A program made the translations under genes and the position numbers. The notes below the pieces were generated by a model, which did no database searches, was not told where the DNA came from, and worked only from the letters and a program-made list of their open reading frames with translations. From NCBI GenBank assembly GCA_963682025.1, contig OY821517.1, positions 97,261,946 through 97,325,945 of the forward strand: 64,000 bases of DNA, written 5' to 3'. Shown here in pieces: positions 1 to 11,813 of the stretch. This stretch comes from Cordilura impudica. Taxonomy: Eukaryota > Arthropoda > Insecta > Diptera > Scathophagidae. Each line of letters starts with the position of its first letter. The stretch's first letter is position 1.

Positions 1-189
1 ATGTCGCGACTAAAACGGACAGAAGGGTGACTAACAATGTTATAGAAAAAACAAACCAACACAATGCGTGTGCGTATATAATAGTGTGAAGAGAAATGAA
101 CACACTCTTGAGCATAAACACAAAAAAAAAATCATGTGAGTCCGATCACAAAGAAGATGTGTAAACATCTAAAAATTAAAGCATTTTTT

Positions 190-280
190 ATTAACGTTGT
201 GCTGAACGCTATTGAAATTGGTGAGAATCGGTCCATGTTCAGACCTAGTCCCCATACAAATGACCGGCATGTTTCCCTTA
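190..280 (-). repeat. INE-like repeat, short fragment
   Basis: The reverse complement matches the middle of the INE-like repeats at 10.6, 34.8 and 37.6 kb (the block around 'GAACATGGACCGATT' and 'CACCAATTTCAA'). The match stops on both sides, so this is a fragment. The rest of 1-580 is AT-rich and I see no gene in it. Confidence 0.6.
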
Positions 281-579
281 ATGATCCATCGTGTGTAGTA
301 ATGATTCATGTCCAAATTTATGTTTCAATTTTGGTTCGTCAAAAATCAAATTATTTTGATATTTTATGTTTCCAACCTGAATGCTCCACGGCTGTATCAA
401 TGTTTACTGTTTTTGCTCCATTATTTAATTGAGAGCAGTGCTGTAATGTTGTTTTGTATATCGGACTAAAGAAAATAAAAGACAAAAATGGAGAACATTT
501 AAGATAATGAAAATTTTAAGAATTTTATTAATAACTAGATAATATTAGTATAGATTTGGATGAAATTGTGTATAAAAGC

Positions 580-1062
580 TTTATATACGCTATTGATACT
601 GATGAAATTCGGTCCATGTTCAGACCTACTCCCCATACAAATGACCCCTATGAAATCGACATAAATTGCCATAAGACCCAAATTATCATATAAGTCTCAC
701 TCAAATTGGATATGTATGTATTTATTATATTCATTAATCAGTAGTCCAATAATAGTCGCTATAGAACAATTCTTAGTCATAGGCCCCATATAGAACCGCT
801 GCCCGATCTTCACTTAAGTCTATAAAAAAACAAAAATATTTGCACAGGTTTTTCTTAAATTTGGTTTGTATACATTTTTTCAATATTTAAGTGACTTTAC
901 CAAATATGGCCAGGATCGGTCCATTTTTCGAACTAAAATACAGCAAAATGCCACTCAAAATTGCTTTATGCTTATTTTCTATATCCACTTAGTTGAACCG
1001 AAGATATAGGGTCTCTAATCCATGGTATAGGGTCTAGACCTACTATAATTTTCTTACTTGTT
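580..1062 (-). repeat. INE-1/DINE-like interspersed repeat, 5' part
   Basis: Read on the minus strand this starts with the family's conserved head (AACAAGTAAGAAAATTATAG, then TAGACC and ACCCTATACCA) and continues to the GAACATGGACC block. It lacks the GGAC-rich tail. The layout resembles drosophilid INE-1/DINE-1 (Helentron-derived) elements. That relationship is inferred from remembered structure, not from an alignment. Confidence 0.6.
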
Positions 1063-2281
1063 TTATTTAATGAATTTTGTTAAATATTTATTTAAGTGAA
1101 AATTTGCATACTGGTCTCAATATCTGTCCTGCAATAAACGTATTCAAAATCTGTATTCTTTTCAATAGCATCATTTTGACGCGCTCGCGGAACGCAGCTT
1201 TGTTAAGAGAAGCGGAAACGCCTGAATCTACTCAGGTGCGTCTAGAAATTCAGAAGCAAAGACAAGCTGAATCCAGGGAATCTGAAACTCATAGTCATTT
1301 CGGTTTGCGGAATCGGGGCGCGGACGCGACTCGACGCGCTCGCGGAACACAGCTTAGCTAAAATATCGAAATGATCTGAAAAATATATTTTGGCGATTAA
1401 AATAACTTGAAGACAACCGCGCGGCAGCACTGGTGAGGCTGCCAAACGCGGCGGAACAGAGCTTAGCTAAAACATCGGAATGATCTGAAAAATCTAATTT
1501 GGCAATTATAATAAGTTGACAACAACTGCGCGGTAGCACTGGTGCGGCTGCCAAACGCGCGGAAGCCGCTCGCGCACGCGGATGCGACGCGCTCGCGAAC
1601 ACAGCTCAGCTAAAATATCGGAATGATGTGAAATATGTATTTTGGCGATTGAAATAAGTTGACGCTAACTGCGCGGCAGCACGGGTGTAGCTGCCAAACG
1701 CGCGGACGCGACTCGCTTGCGGAACAGAGCTCAGTGAAAAGTCTTATGATAAATTTTTTCATCGTATGTGCAATAATTACCTGTTAGGTAAATGCGGTCA
1801 AACATTGCCGCACAACTTCAAACGTTGCATTTATTTTCCATTTTTGAAACCTCTATGAATTTGACGTATCCGCTCAATGATGATCACTTATTGATTGGAG
1901 TAATTCAATTTTTAAAAGTTTTGATTAATTGATAATCTGATTAATTTGCAAAGAATTCCGTTTTATTTGATGTTTACAAAATACAAAAACTTCAAAAAAA
2001 AAAAAACATACAGCGGTTTTGCAGTTTATTTTGGAAACTTTTTTGCTGTAGCGTCTTATAAAAACTTCTAAATTAAGATATCAAAAAATTTTTAATTGAA
2101 ATAAAAAATGAATTCACTGCCCAAAAAACGTAATCATTGGGGAATTTTTCCATCATGAACAAAATCCCCAATCCCATACAAATTTTTGAGGACTAAATAC
2201 TCAGCGCCTGGTAAGCATAGTGAGCCAGTTTTCAAGTCGAAGGCCTTTGAGTCCCGGGGAAGACCAGATAAAAACATCTAG
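1063..2281 (+). mobile_element. non-autonomous Helitron, truncated 3' half
   Basis: The sequence matches the 3' halves of the complete Helitrons at 12,988-16,179 and 28,095-30,575. It has a GC-rich tandem array (about 1,190-1,740), then the conserved block with 'ACTCAGCGCCTGGTAAGC', then a decayed CCCGG hairpin and a terminal CTAG at 2,278-2,281 followed by T. The 5' half with the TTTG-rich head is missing and an INE-like repeat abuts the break. Short open frames in the array are not conserved as protein. Confidence 0.75.
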
Positions 2282-2739
2282 TATTCAAATAAAAAATTTT
2301 AAAAAAGTACTTTTTAAAAAAAGAAGACTGCTTAGCACACTTAATAATTAAGAAGTGATTAAAGAACGAAACAAATTTTTGATAAAATTTATATCATTAA
2401 ATAATTTCCCAACAAGTATGAATACAAATTTTTTAAATATTGTTTTTGATAATTAATTCAAAATTTTACTACACCTTTTTTAATTGTATTCCAGAAAACA
2501 CCAAATATATTTCAGAAATTATCAAACGTATTTCAGAAATGTATTTCAGAATTAGCAACCGGAGTTCAGAAATTACCAAATGTAATTCAGAAATATTTAA
2601 CTGTATTTCAGTAAATATCAATTGAAATCCGAAAGCAACAAGCAGTTTACCTACAACAACTTTAATTTGAATTGTATTTCAGAAAACATCAAATTTATTT
2701 CAGAAGTCATCAAATGTTTTTCAAAGATTATCAAATATA
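2282..2739. repeat. AT-rich tract with scattered TATTTCAGAAA repeats
   Basis: About ten imperfect copies of TGTATTTCAGAAAT-like words occur between 2,480 and 2,730. A similar cluster lies at 21,215-21,340. No gene is visible. The Tc1-like element is inserted at its right edge. Confidence 0.5.
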
Positions 2740-4372
2740 CCGTGACTCAAACAATTGACCACATGTTTCATTAAAGAGAGTTTGAGTCACTGTAAAAACA
2801 AAACTACTCATCAGAATTAACTCGTTTTAGCTACTTAAGTTTTGTTGTTCTGTTAGCAATGCAATAAGCCTACGTTCAACGGTTCAGCGGTACCGTTATC
2901 ATTTCTGAACAAAATAAGTAAAAAGAATGCATGTGGTCAATTATTTGTGTTTATTAATATAATATGAAAATAAATAAAAATGACTATTAATATTTAGTGT
3001 AGCCACCATTGGCTGCAAGAACAGCTGCCAATCTTCTTGGCATACTATCCACCAAGTTTTTACAGCAGCTTGCTGGAATCCTCCCCCATGCTGCGTCGAC
3101 CTGCGCCCACAAATCTTCAATACTTGTTGGAGTTCCAACCACTCCTCTTTTTAGTTCGCCCCAGAGGTGTTCAATCGGATTGAAATCAGGTGACTGGGGT
3201 GGCCATGGCAGTACTTTGAATCCACTGTCTATAAGCCATTTTTGTGTCATTTTGGCGGTGTGTTTTGGATCATTGTCGTGTTGAAAGACTATGTCCTGGG
3301 TTTCTTTGTTAAATTTTCCGCATGTAGCAGGGAGGTTTCTTGACAAAATGTCAACATAATAGCTGGCATTCATCTTGCCAACTATACGTTGCATTGTTCC
3401 AACACCCCCTGTCATCATACAGCCCCATATCATAACACTACCGCCACCAAACTTTAATGCCGGCTTCACATGTCGAGCCTCCAAAGCACTACCAGGTTTG
3501 TACCATGTCCACACCCGCCCATCTGATCCCAACCGATTAATTTTGGACTCGTCCGAAAATATAACCTTCTCCCAATCCTCCGCAGTCCAATGGGCATGAG
3601 CACGGGAGAACTCCAATCGTAGCTTTTTATGTCGTTGTGTTAGCAACGGTTTTTTTATTTTAACGTGCCCTTTGAGACCAGCCGCACGCAAAGTATTCCT
3701 GACGGTTTCCACTGAGAGGTTGACTCCGCCATACGCTACCAGATTCCTGTGAATTTGGACAGCATTTCCAACCTTTTGCGTGCGGAGATCTCTAAGAATC
3801 CACCGTTCGTGCTCCGTGCTTAAAATTTTTTTGCGCCCGCTGCGGCAAATTTGAGTAGGTGAAGCCATATTTTTTCGAGTTTTGATGACCACACTCTTGC
3901 TCACTTCCAGGGCTGCTGCTATTGCACGACAGCTTTTACCTTCCTGTAAAAGCTGGTGAATATGGCGAACGACCTCTTTGCTTAATGCCCGAACCATTTT
4001 TGTATTTTAACACTAATAGAAAATAAATTAATCATGATTAATAATATTGAAAATATTTGTTATGAACTTACCTGATAAAAAATATTCACTTTCAATTTAA
4101 AAAATTTCAATCACTGATTTTTACAATAATTTATTTGATGTTATCGCTATAACTTTTTTTACACAAATAATTGACCACATACATTTTTTTTAATTATTTT
4201 GTTACAAAATGATAACGGTACCATTGATCCCATTGAAGTTAGGCTTATTGCATTGCTAACAAACCAACGAAACGTAAGTAGCAAAAATGAGCAAATTCTG
4301 ATGAGTAGTTTTGTTTTAAAAGTGACTCAAACTCTCTTTATTGAAACATGTGGTCAGTTGTTTGATTCACTG
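2740..4372 (-). mobile_element. Tc1-like transposon, complete with TIRs and TA duplication
   Basis: Terminal inverted repeats of about 215 bp bound the element. The right end reads CAGTGAATCAAAC inward and the left end CCGTGACTCAAAC. A TA dinucleotide lies directly outside each end (2,738-2,739 and 4,373-4,374), as expected of Tc1/mariner. Each arm carries the word TTGACCACAT (or a one-base variant) near its outer end and again about 190 bp further in, an IR/DR arrangement. One intact transposase gene lies inside. Length is 1,633 bp. Confidence 0.93.
2987..3997 (-). CDS. Tc1-like DD34E transposase
   Basis: This 336-aa protein would bind the element's inverted repeats and catalyse cut-and-paste transposition in the nucleus. 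An N-terminal helix-turn-helix lies at about residues 5-45 and a basic GRKK hook at 54-57. The catalytic domain has D149 (FSDES), D241 (HDNDPKHTA) and E276 (SPDFNPIEHLW), with 34 residues between the second and third acids. A glycine-rich GGGSVMIWG box sits at about 184-192. Length is typical for the family (about 340 aa) and there is no stop or frameshift. The Met start begins directly with the helix-turn-helix region, which supports it. Whether it is expressed or active cannot be judged from sequence alone. Confidence 0.95.
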   Translation of the reverse strand: MVRALSKEVVRHIHQLLQEGKSCRAIAAALEVSKSVVIKTRKNMASPTQICRSGRKKILSTEHERWILRDLRTQKVGNAVQIHRNLVAYGGVNLSVETVRNTLRAAGLKGHVKIKKPLLTQRHKKLRLEFSRAHAHWTAEDWEKVIFSDESKINRLGSDGRVWTWYKPGSALEARHVKPALKFGGGSVMIWGCMMTGGVGTMQRIVGKMNASYYVDILSRNLPATCGKFNKETQDIVFQHDNDPKHTAKMTQKWLIDSGFKVLPWPPQSPDFNPIEHLWGELKRGVVGTPTSIEDLWAQVDAAWGRIPASCCKNLVDSMPRRLAAVLAANGGYTKY

Positions 4373-4374
4373 TA

Positions 4375-5717
4375 ATTAAAAAATATTTAAATGTATTGCA
4401 GAATAAAAAAGCGGTTTACCCTACAACAACTAAAATTTCAAATGTACTTCTATTATTTCTATTTCTAAGTAATGTAAAAAAATATAATTTCTCTATATTG
4501 TTCTTATTATTATTGTTATTTCAATTAGTGTAATTTGTGTGGTTTGGTCGTAGTTATTGTTGTGGTCGCTGTCTTTGTAGAATTTGCATAATAAGTGTTT
4601 ATGTAACATATTAGTTTATGCTGCTGATATTTCCACACTTTTTCTTAATAAAAAAAAAAATAAAATAACTAATTATAGAAATTAATAAAGGTAAAAATTT
4701 ATCTTATCTTAAAAATTTGTTTGCAATAGTTTTAAGAACTTCAAATTTGAACTCAACATATTTGCTATGTAGAAAAACTGTCAGATAAGATAGTTTAAGC
4801 ATTTTAAATGTATTTTCTATTGAATACACTTTAAGGTTCCTCTTTAATATGTGTCACATTCAAATGTTTTTTATTTTATAAAATCAAAGCAAAGTTAATA
4901 AAAAATTATCTCCCGTAGACTTGAGAAAAAAAGGTATGACAGCACTTGCTTTGGAAGGTATATTCATTCACATACATACTATACTCGTATGCTTTAACTC
5001 TCATGTAATGTTAATTATTTGACGGATAACTTGTGAGTCGTATTTTATCAATAGATTTGTATCTTTTATTTAAGAAAATGGCATTAAACTTATTTTAGAT
5101 TTTTTGAAAGAAACTTATAAAGCAAAGAAATAACAATACAATTGATATACAAAATTTCTGCTATTGATTTCTGCTATAAATTAGTTCATTTTTTATGGAT
5201 AATTAACTAATGAATATTTACTATATCCTAATAAAACGTATCTAGTTAATATTTTAGTTTAAAATCAGCATAAGCAGTGTTGGTCAGAACGAAAGCAACC
5301 AAAGTCCATATTAAATTTTTTTATATTTTTTAGGTTGTTACTGTTGTTTTTCCAAAATCTTCTTTATCATTTCTTACACTTTATAATATTAGAAATAAAA
5401 ACACAAAACTAAAATTGTAAACCAAAAAATAAAAATGGCACCATTTCAGTTGGACAAAATAAAATCAACTTTAAGCAAGGACAAATTGCACTGTCTCTAT
5501 TTTCAAGTTTAACGGCTTTTTTTGCATTCTCTTTTAATTTAATTTAAGTTGACTGACAGCTAGTTGCATTGTTAAAGATTTTTTGAATGGAAAGAGTCAA
5601 ATAGAACTATCTTAAATTTATAATATAAATAAATCTAAAAAATATAAAACAACAAAAATTTATTAAAACATTGTATTTGGGAGGAGCATCACGGTGGACA
5701 GATGAAAGGACATACGG
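4375..5717. other. AT-rich intergenic stretch, no gene seen
   Basis: Strongly AT-rich with many short homopolymers. I find no coding frame with recognisable motifs and no terminal repeats. Confidence 0.5.
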
Positions 5718-7846
5718 CACAGTGGTTCAAAACCAAAAAAAAGTGGTAATAAGTCTGGAACTTCTAAACTATTGGTTGGATTGGAATAGTATATTCTAGG
5801 CGATTGTAGTCAAGGATATAGGCTTTAAAAATATTTATTTTTGAGATACCCTGTTGTAACACAGGGTGAGCTACAGGGTGCCAAAATCGACCACCTCGAG
5901 GTGGAAAATGCTTTCAAAGCTTTTAACTTTTATAAATATGAAGTGATTTTTACGTTTTTTAAATTTTTCCAATAACCATTAAATTATTAACAAAAAATTT
6001 GCTTATACTACCTAGTTATCGCTTATGGTTTAAAAAATATTTGATTTTAAAAATCAACATTTGAACTTTTCACCAAATTCTTTCTTGGTTTTTCGCAAAT
6101 AACATTTTTATTAAAATAGACAAAAAAAAAATCTAAAAATACGTGGCGATAGCCAGTACTTTTCAAAAAAATATGTTGAAGTACTTTTTGAATTATTTCA
6201 AACCGTTTAGTGAGCACAAAATCTTAAAGTTGACTTTTTGAATCAGGTTCTAAAAATTGCAAATTTTAGCCAAAAAATACCCTTCATTCTTTCACTTTTT
6301 TCTCACAACCTTGGTAAAACATGTATATATTTTTCTACACATTTTAAAAGAATATGCTTCAAGAATGGTTGTAAGTGAAATTTTTAATATTTTTGGACAT
6401 GCACCCTATGTCCAGCATTGGACGAAATTTGTACTGTGAGGCCCGTTTTCAACCATCCTTCATTTTTAGTTTTTTGAAAAGATATTAAAATTATTTGAAG
6501 TAATAAAAACGTATGTAACCCTTTACCAAAGAAACAATAAAAAAATATGTCATTCACTATGTAAATGACCATTTATATGAACAAATAGAGAAATAGCTAA
6601 ATTTTTGCCTGTGGAGTGTGGTTTGGGGTCATTATTTCAGCATGTTGCAATATATTTGATAGACACGTTATATATCGTTGAATAGATAAATATGTCTTCT
6701 TTATCAATATATATAACAATAAGTAAAATTCAAAAATTTTGGGAACACTTTACCAAAAAAACCAAAAAAAAAACGAAAAACCATAGTTTTTCTATATTTT
6801 TTTCTGAAATTTGAATATAAATATCTCAAAAACTATTAACGTTATCAAAATGATTTTTTGAAGTATTTTAGATAATTTAAATGTCGTTCTGAATCAATAA
6901 ACAAAATATAAAAATAGCTAATCTTAATACGTTTTTTATGTTAACAAAAAAAATTCGTATGAAAATTTGACTTTTTTCACCATTTAACCACGTTTATGTA
7001 ACGGCGGTGAATTTTATTGCGGCAAATAAATAGAAATATCTGGAGCTTTAATACTGCGGTGAAATATTTGAAGAAATCGAGCGGATATTTTTGTATTAAC
7101 TTTTAAAACTTAGTTTTTTTTTTTTTAAATTGCCCAACTTCGTCCAATGCTGGACGTAGGGTGCATGTCCAAAAATATTAAAAATTTCACTTATAACCAT
7201 TCCTGAAGCATATTCTTTTAAAATATGTAGAAAAATATATACATGTTTTACCAAGGTTGTGACAAAAAAGTGAAAGAATGAAGGGTATTTTTTGGCAAAA
7301 AATTTCAATTTTTAGAACCTGATTCAAAAAGTCAACTTTAAGATTTTGTGCTCACTAAACGGTTTGAAATAATTCAAAAAGTACTTCAACATATTTTTTT
7401 AAAAAGTACTGGCTATCGCCACGTATTTTTAGATTTTTTTTTGTCTATTTTAATAAAAATGTTATTTGCGAAAAACCAAGAAAGAATTTGGTAAAAAGTT
7501 CAAAAGTTGATTTTTAAAATCAAATATTTTTTAAACCATAAGCGATAACTAGGTAGTATAAGCAAGTTTTTTGTTAATAATTTAATGGTTATTGGAAAAA
7601 TTTAAAAAACGTAAAAATCACTTGATATTTATAAAAGTTAAAAGCTTTGAAAGCATTTTCCACCTCGAGGTGGTCGACTTTGGCACCCTGTAGCTCACCC
7701 TGTGTTACAACAGGGTATCTCAAGGATAAATATTTTGAAAGCCTATATCCTTGACTACAATCGCCTAGAATATACTATTCCAATCCAACCAATAGTTTAG
7801 AAGTTCCAGACTTATTACCACTTTTTTTTGGTTTTGAACCACTGTG
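5718..7846. mobile_element. RAG1/Transib-like transposon, internally deleted copy (subfamily A)
   Basis: Both ends read CACAGTGGTTCAAAACC inward. Flanking 5-mers are TACGG (5,713-5,717) and TACCG (7,847-7,851), one mismatch from a 5-bp target duplication. The arms match those of the 5.1-kb element at 40,365-45,485: left arm 5,718 to about 6,427, right arm about 6,470-7,846. Between them about 45 bp match the 5' coding part of that element's transposase (bases near 43,565-43,610). This is therefore a deletion derivative of the larger element. It encodes no transposase. Confidence 0.88.
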
Positions 7847-8330
7847 TACCGTCACATTGTACAAATTGTCGAAAAATATCCATTTGAAATAGGACTGTTC
7901 GTCACCGAACATAAAAAACATGTTTCGTTTAAATACCTGGCATATCAATATTTGTAGGCTTCATTATATACAAAAATATCAAAACTGGACGCCGCACAGT
8001 GGACCATATTTTGAGAAGGCGGCCAAAAATCATTTTTTTTTTGGTACCGATTTTAAAGTTATGTTATTCATTAGAAAAATTGTGACTCTAACTCAACCAC
8101 ATCACAGCGAACAGGGTCTTCGAAAATGGGCTTTCTCAGTATTTTGCTAAAATTAAAAATTTCTTTGTAAATTTTTATTTTTGAATGACTGTAACTTTTT
8201 GGATTTAAAAGATTTAGAAGTGAAGTAAATTTTGTATAATTTTGTGACTTCCATGCTATTAACGTTAAAAATATAAAATCACTGAGTCGTTCCGAAATTT
8301 AAAAAAAAAAATATTTTTTAGAAAGGTCCA

Positions 8331-9367
8331 AATTTTCCGAAAATCTCCAACTTAATAGAGCATAACTCCTGCCAGTCAAAAGCAGTCAGAAAAAATCTTG
8401 CACTCTTCAGCACTCAGAGCATAACTCCTGCCAGTCAAAAGCAGTCAGAAAAAATCTTGCACTCTTCTATAGTCCGAACCCTCCCCTATACTCCTATATC
8501 CCATTTTACTCCCGCCAGTTTCCGCCCGTGTGCACCAGAACAATTTTTCTGACCCAAGGTTAGATATTTTATGCACAATTTATGAATACAAAAGTTGTCC
8601 ACTAGTGATTAGGATATATTAAATTTGAGGTGATGTTTGTAACTGCCAAAAATATTGGACCTTTATCCATCTTTTGTTATACGGATCGACACTTTCTGAG
8701 TCGATTAAACGATGTCCGTCCGTCCGTCTGAGTGTTATGAATACAAAAGTTGGTCGTACCGGTGCACCGCGGTGTATTTTTTCAAGCTGCATTATATGCC
8801 AAAAGACATCAAGTCAATTAAGCCAACCCCCACCAGAAGACGATAGTTTTAAGGAAGCCTACGAATTTGGAATGTCCTCTCTTCATGTTAGAATACGTTT
8901 CATGGAGCATATTCTTAAATTGGGTATGATTTGGAACTTCCAAACGTCCAAATTTTCCGAAAATCTCCTACTTAATAGAGCATAACTCCTGCCAGTCAAA
9001 AGCAGTCAGAAAAGGTCTTACACTATTCTATAGTCCGAACCATCCCTATACTACAATACCCCATTATATACCCGCCAGTTTCCGAACGTGTGCACCAGAA
9101 CAATTTTTCTGACCCAAGGTTAGATATTTTCTGCAAAATTGATGAATACAAAAGTTGTCCACTATATGGTTAGGATATATTAAGTTTGCTGTGCTGTTTG
9201 TAACTGCCAAAAATATTGGACCTTTATCCATCTTTTATTATACGGATCGACTCAAAAACACTTTCTGAGTCGATTAAACGATGTCCGTCCGTCCGTCTGA
9301 GTGTTATGAATACAAAAGTTGGTCGTACCGGTGCACCGCGGTGTATTTTTTTGCATGTCGGTAAAGT
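8331..9367 (+). repeat. 611-bp-spaced direct duplication inside the subfamily B element
   Basis: The block beginning near 8,331 (AAATTTTCCGAAAATCTCC) and running to about 8,785 recurs from about 8,944 to 9,367. Both copies carry CGATGTCCGTCCGTCCGTCT and ACCGGTGCACCGCGGTG. The first copy also has a short internal repeat of GAGCATAACTCCTGCCAG (about 8,350 and 8,415). Confidence 0.8.
8787..8945 (+). pseudogene. RAG1-like transposase fragment (zinc-cysteine region)
   Basis: The frame encodes SSCIICQKTSSQLSQ and then FGMSSLHVRIRFMEHILK. These match residues about 436-450 and 464-481 of the intact transposase at 49,459-51,480 (SSCIICQATSSQLNQ and FGLSPLHARIRLMEHILK). The CxxC pair matches the RAG1 zinc ligands C727/C730. 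Upstream and downstream coding sequence is lost, so it is a remnant. Confidence 0.85.
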
Positions 9368-9529
9368 TGTCAGGAGTTGTTATATACTTATAAAAAAGGG
9401 TTGAGATATAATGCGCTTAATTGTTACAGGTACATTTACATAGGTATCTTTCAAAAACATTAATAGTCTGAATTAGAGTTATATAGTTTAAATACCTGAC
9501 AAAATGGGAAACAATTTAAATAACAGGTA

Positions 9530-9785
9530 AATGGTAAAAAAAACTATTGCGACATAGCCCCTTAAGATATGAGCAGGTATGCTTCACCTTTTAAAAGGGG
9601 TTAGGGTGTGGGTTTTTTATGCATCTAAAAGTGGTAATAAAAGATAAAAATTTGTAAATGGTAAAAAATAAAAACTATTGCGACATAGCCCTTTAAGATA
9701 TGAGCAGGTATGCTTCACCTTTTAAAAGGGGTTAGGGTGAGGGTTTTTTATGCTTCTAAAAGTGGTAATAAAAGATAAAAAGTTT
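9530..9785 (+). repeat. two tandem copies of a ~127-bp unit
   Basis: Units at about 9,530-9,655 and 9,658-9,785 share TATTGCGACATAGCCC and GATATGAGCAGGTATGCTTC, differing at a few bases. They sit between the two transposase fragments of the subfamily B element. I see no coding capacity. Confidence 0.8.
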
Positions 9786-9836
9786 TGTTTTACATAGTTG
9801 CAAGAAAGACTATTTATAATAATGTTTCCACAATTA

Positions 9837-10172
9837 CTCTTGGAGATATATGCCATCCACAGTTCATAAAATTTTGTACCATGAGGAACAAATAATTCAA
9901 AACAATATGCTACCAATAGGAGATCCATCTGAAGAAGCGCAAGAAATAAGGAACAAAGACTACAGATTCTTTCGCGAGCAGAACACAAGGAAAATGTCCA
10001 GATGTTGTACTAATGAAGTCCTTATTACTATTTTCTTGTGCACTTCAGATCCACATATGTCCACCATTCGTCAAAAATGGAAAACTACCTCAATTGAATA
10101 AGACGAAGAAGCTAAACAACTTCTAGAACATGAAAATCAAGGCTATTTAAAAGAAATTCTTACTAAATTTGG
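9837..10172 (+). pseudogene. RAG1-like transposase C-terminal fragment
   Basis: The frame starts at YSWRYMPSTVHKILYHEEQ and ends after a premature stop near 10,099. It aligns with the C-terminal part of the intact transposase (YPWRNMSATVHKILYHGED and onward). It keeps both zinc histidines (HKILYH) and the catalytic-glutamate block PSEEAQEIRNKDY. Homology continues past the stop (DEEAKQLLEHEN) to about 10,172. It is close to the subfamily C protein and diverged from the 42-kb copy. Confidence 0.87.
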
Positions 10173-10341
10173 TTGATTTAAAGTACTTTTTAATTACACT
10201 AACAATAAGTTACACTTTTTTTTATATAGTTAAAAAATTTTCTTGATCTAAAAATTTATATATTTTCTAAATTTACAATAAAAATTGTTATATTTCATAA
10301 ATTTACCATAAAAATTGATATAGAAATATCTAAAAAGACAA

Positions 10342-10925
10342 TAAAAAACAAGTAAGAAAATTATAGTCGGTCTAGACCGACTATACGATACCCTATACCA
10401 TGCGTTTAGAAACCCTATCTCTTACAAACAAAATTTGAGAAGAATCAGTGCAATATTTTTGTTTTTTAATAGATTTAAGTGAAGATCGGGAAGCAGCTCT
10501 ATATGGGGTCAAAGGGATCATTTTTGGACTACTCATTAGTGGATGTAATGAACGCATACAAACTCAATTTGAGTAAGATCTATATGACAATTTGGATCTT
10601 ATGGCAATTTATGTCGATTTCATATGGGTAATTTGTATGGGGGCTAGGTCTGAACATGGACCGATTATCACCAATTTCAATAGCGTTCATCAAAATATAT
10701 TCATATTTGCGACCTGCAGTTTGATTACAAGCTTTACATGGACACACAGACGGACGGACGGACGGACGGACGGACGGAGGGACGGACATTGTTAAATCAA
10801 CTCAGAAAGCGATTCTGATTCGATCGGTATAGTTAAAGTTGGGTCTAGGTCAAATATTTTTGGTTATTACAAACAGCAGCACAAAGTCATTATACCCAAA
10901 CCACATAGTGGTATAGGGTATAAAA
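10342..10925 (+). repeat. INE-1/DINE-like interspersed repeat
   Basis: It starts with AACAAGTAAGAAAATTATAG followed by a palindromic TCGGTCTAGACCGA and ACCCTATACCA. It ends with a CGGACGGACGGA run, a TTCGATCGGTATA block and TGGTATAGGGTATAAA. The sub-terminal ACCCTATACCA and TGGTATAGGGT words are inverted relative to each other. It is shorter than the copy at 37.1 kb and sits inside the subfamily B transposon, so it arrived later. Confidence 0.75.
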
Positions 10926-11370
10926 ATTTAAATAAAGCAAAAACATACGAGTTTTTCATTGAAACTTCTCTATCTTGAACCAATATAAGGTAAATTTTAC
11001 GTTCGCTGCTTAATAAATTATATTTTAACTCGGGATCTTTCAAAAAAAAAAAAAAAAAACAACCTATGGCCCTTGTGCACATTAGGACTAAAATTTTACG
11101 GGGGCCAAAGTTTGGCATTTTCTGAAAAAATTAACTTAAAAAATTGTTAAAAAGTATTAGTTGTAAAATTAACTGAAAAAATAAGACATTATATTAAAAA
11201 CAACCATCCGTAACTTTTTTTTATTTTCGGTCGAGAATTACGTTTTATAGCAAAACTTAAAGGCTAAAGTCTCATCTACCAAACAAAAAAAACCGCATAT
11301 CAAAATTCCAATCCAATCAAAAGTTATACATTTTTGACCGCCTTCTCGTCAAATGGTCCACTGTGCGGCG

Positions 11371-11813
11371 TATGATTATTATTTATTAGTAGAGCAGAAG
11401 AGATGTATACGTGCGAGTGATACTTTTAAGATTTAACCAAATAAATATATGTATCCACATCAGTATTTTTTAATCAATTTTTTAAATGAATATATCAATA
11501 ATGTCTGTTAAACTAAACAGCAATTTTGAAATGAGAAATCATAATCACGAAATGATAAATCATCATTTGTTATTGAGTTGTAGCTAAAAAACAAGTTTAA
11601 AGATTTCTCACCCCCAAAACTCTTTTTCACATTTACTCTATCAAACTACCAAGTTGATCAAATTTATTTTGAAAGTAAGTCATCGACGCGCTCACCATAT
11701 AGACGGCTTCATGATTTTTATGGCGCACATAATCGTCCATGTGCGCAAGCTACCCGTCGATATATGGATAGATGTCATGCCTCATACTCTCTAAAATACG
11801 CTATAACCCCTAC
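11371..11813. other. unannotated spacer, no gene seen
   Basis: I find no recognisable coding frame, inverted repeat or RNA gene in this stretch between two transposons. Confidence 0.4.

Larger units (their letters stand above)
7995..11365. mobile_element. RAG1/Transib-like transposon, decayed (subfamily B)
   Basis: The ends read CACAGTGGACCAT inward (CACAGTGGACCATATTTTG on the left, CACAGTGGACCATTTGACG on the right) and share the block GAGAAGGCGG. Flanking 5-mers are CGCCG (7,990-7,994) and CGGCG (11,366-11,370), one mismatch apart. The interior holds two pieces of RAG1-like transposase in the plus direction, two internal duplications and a later INE-like insertion. The association of CACAGTG ends, GC-rich 5-mers and RAG1-like coding remnants identifies the superfamily. 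Confidence 0.85.

Noticed and set aside
5732..5780. RSS-like nonamer (ACAAAAACC) behind the CACAGTG end
   Set aside because: CAAAACC follows the heptamer almost directly, without a 12- or 23-bp spacer, and is not shared by the other subfamilies.
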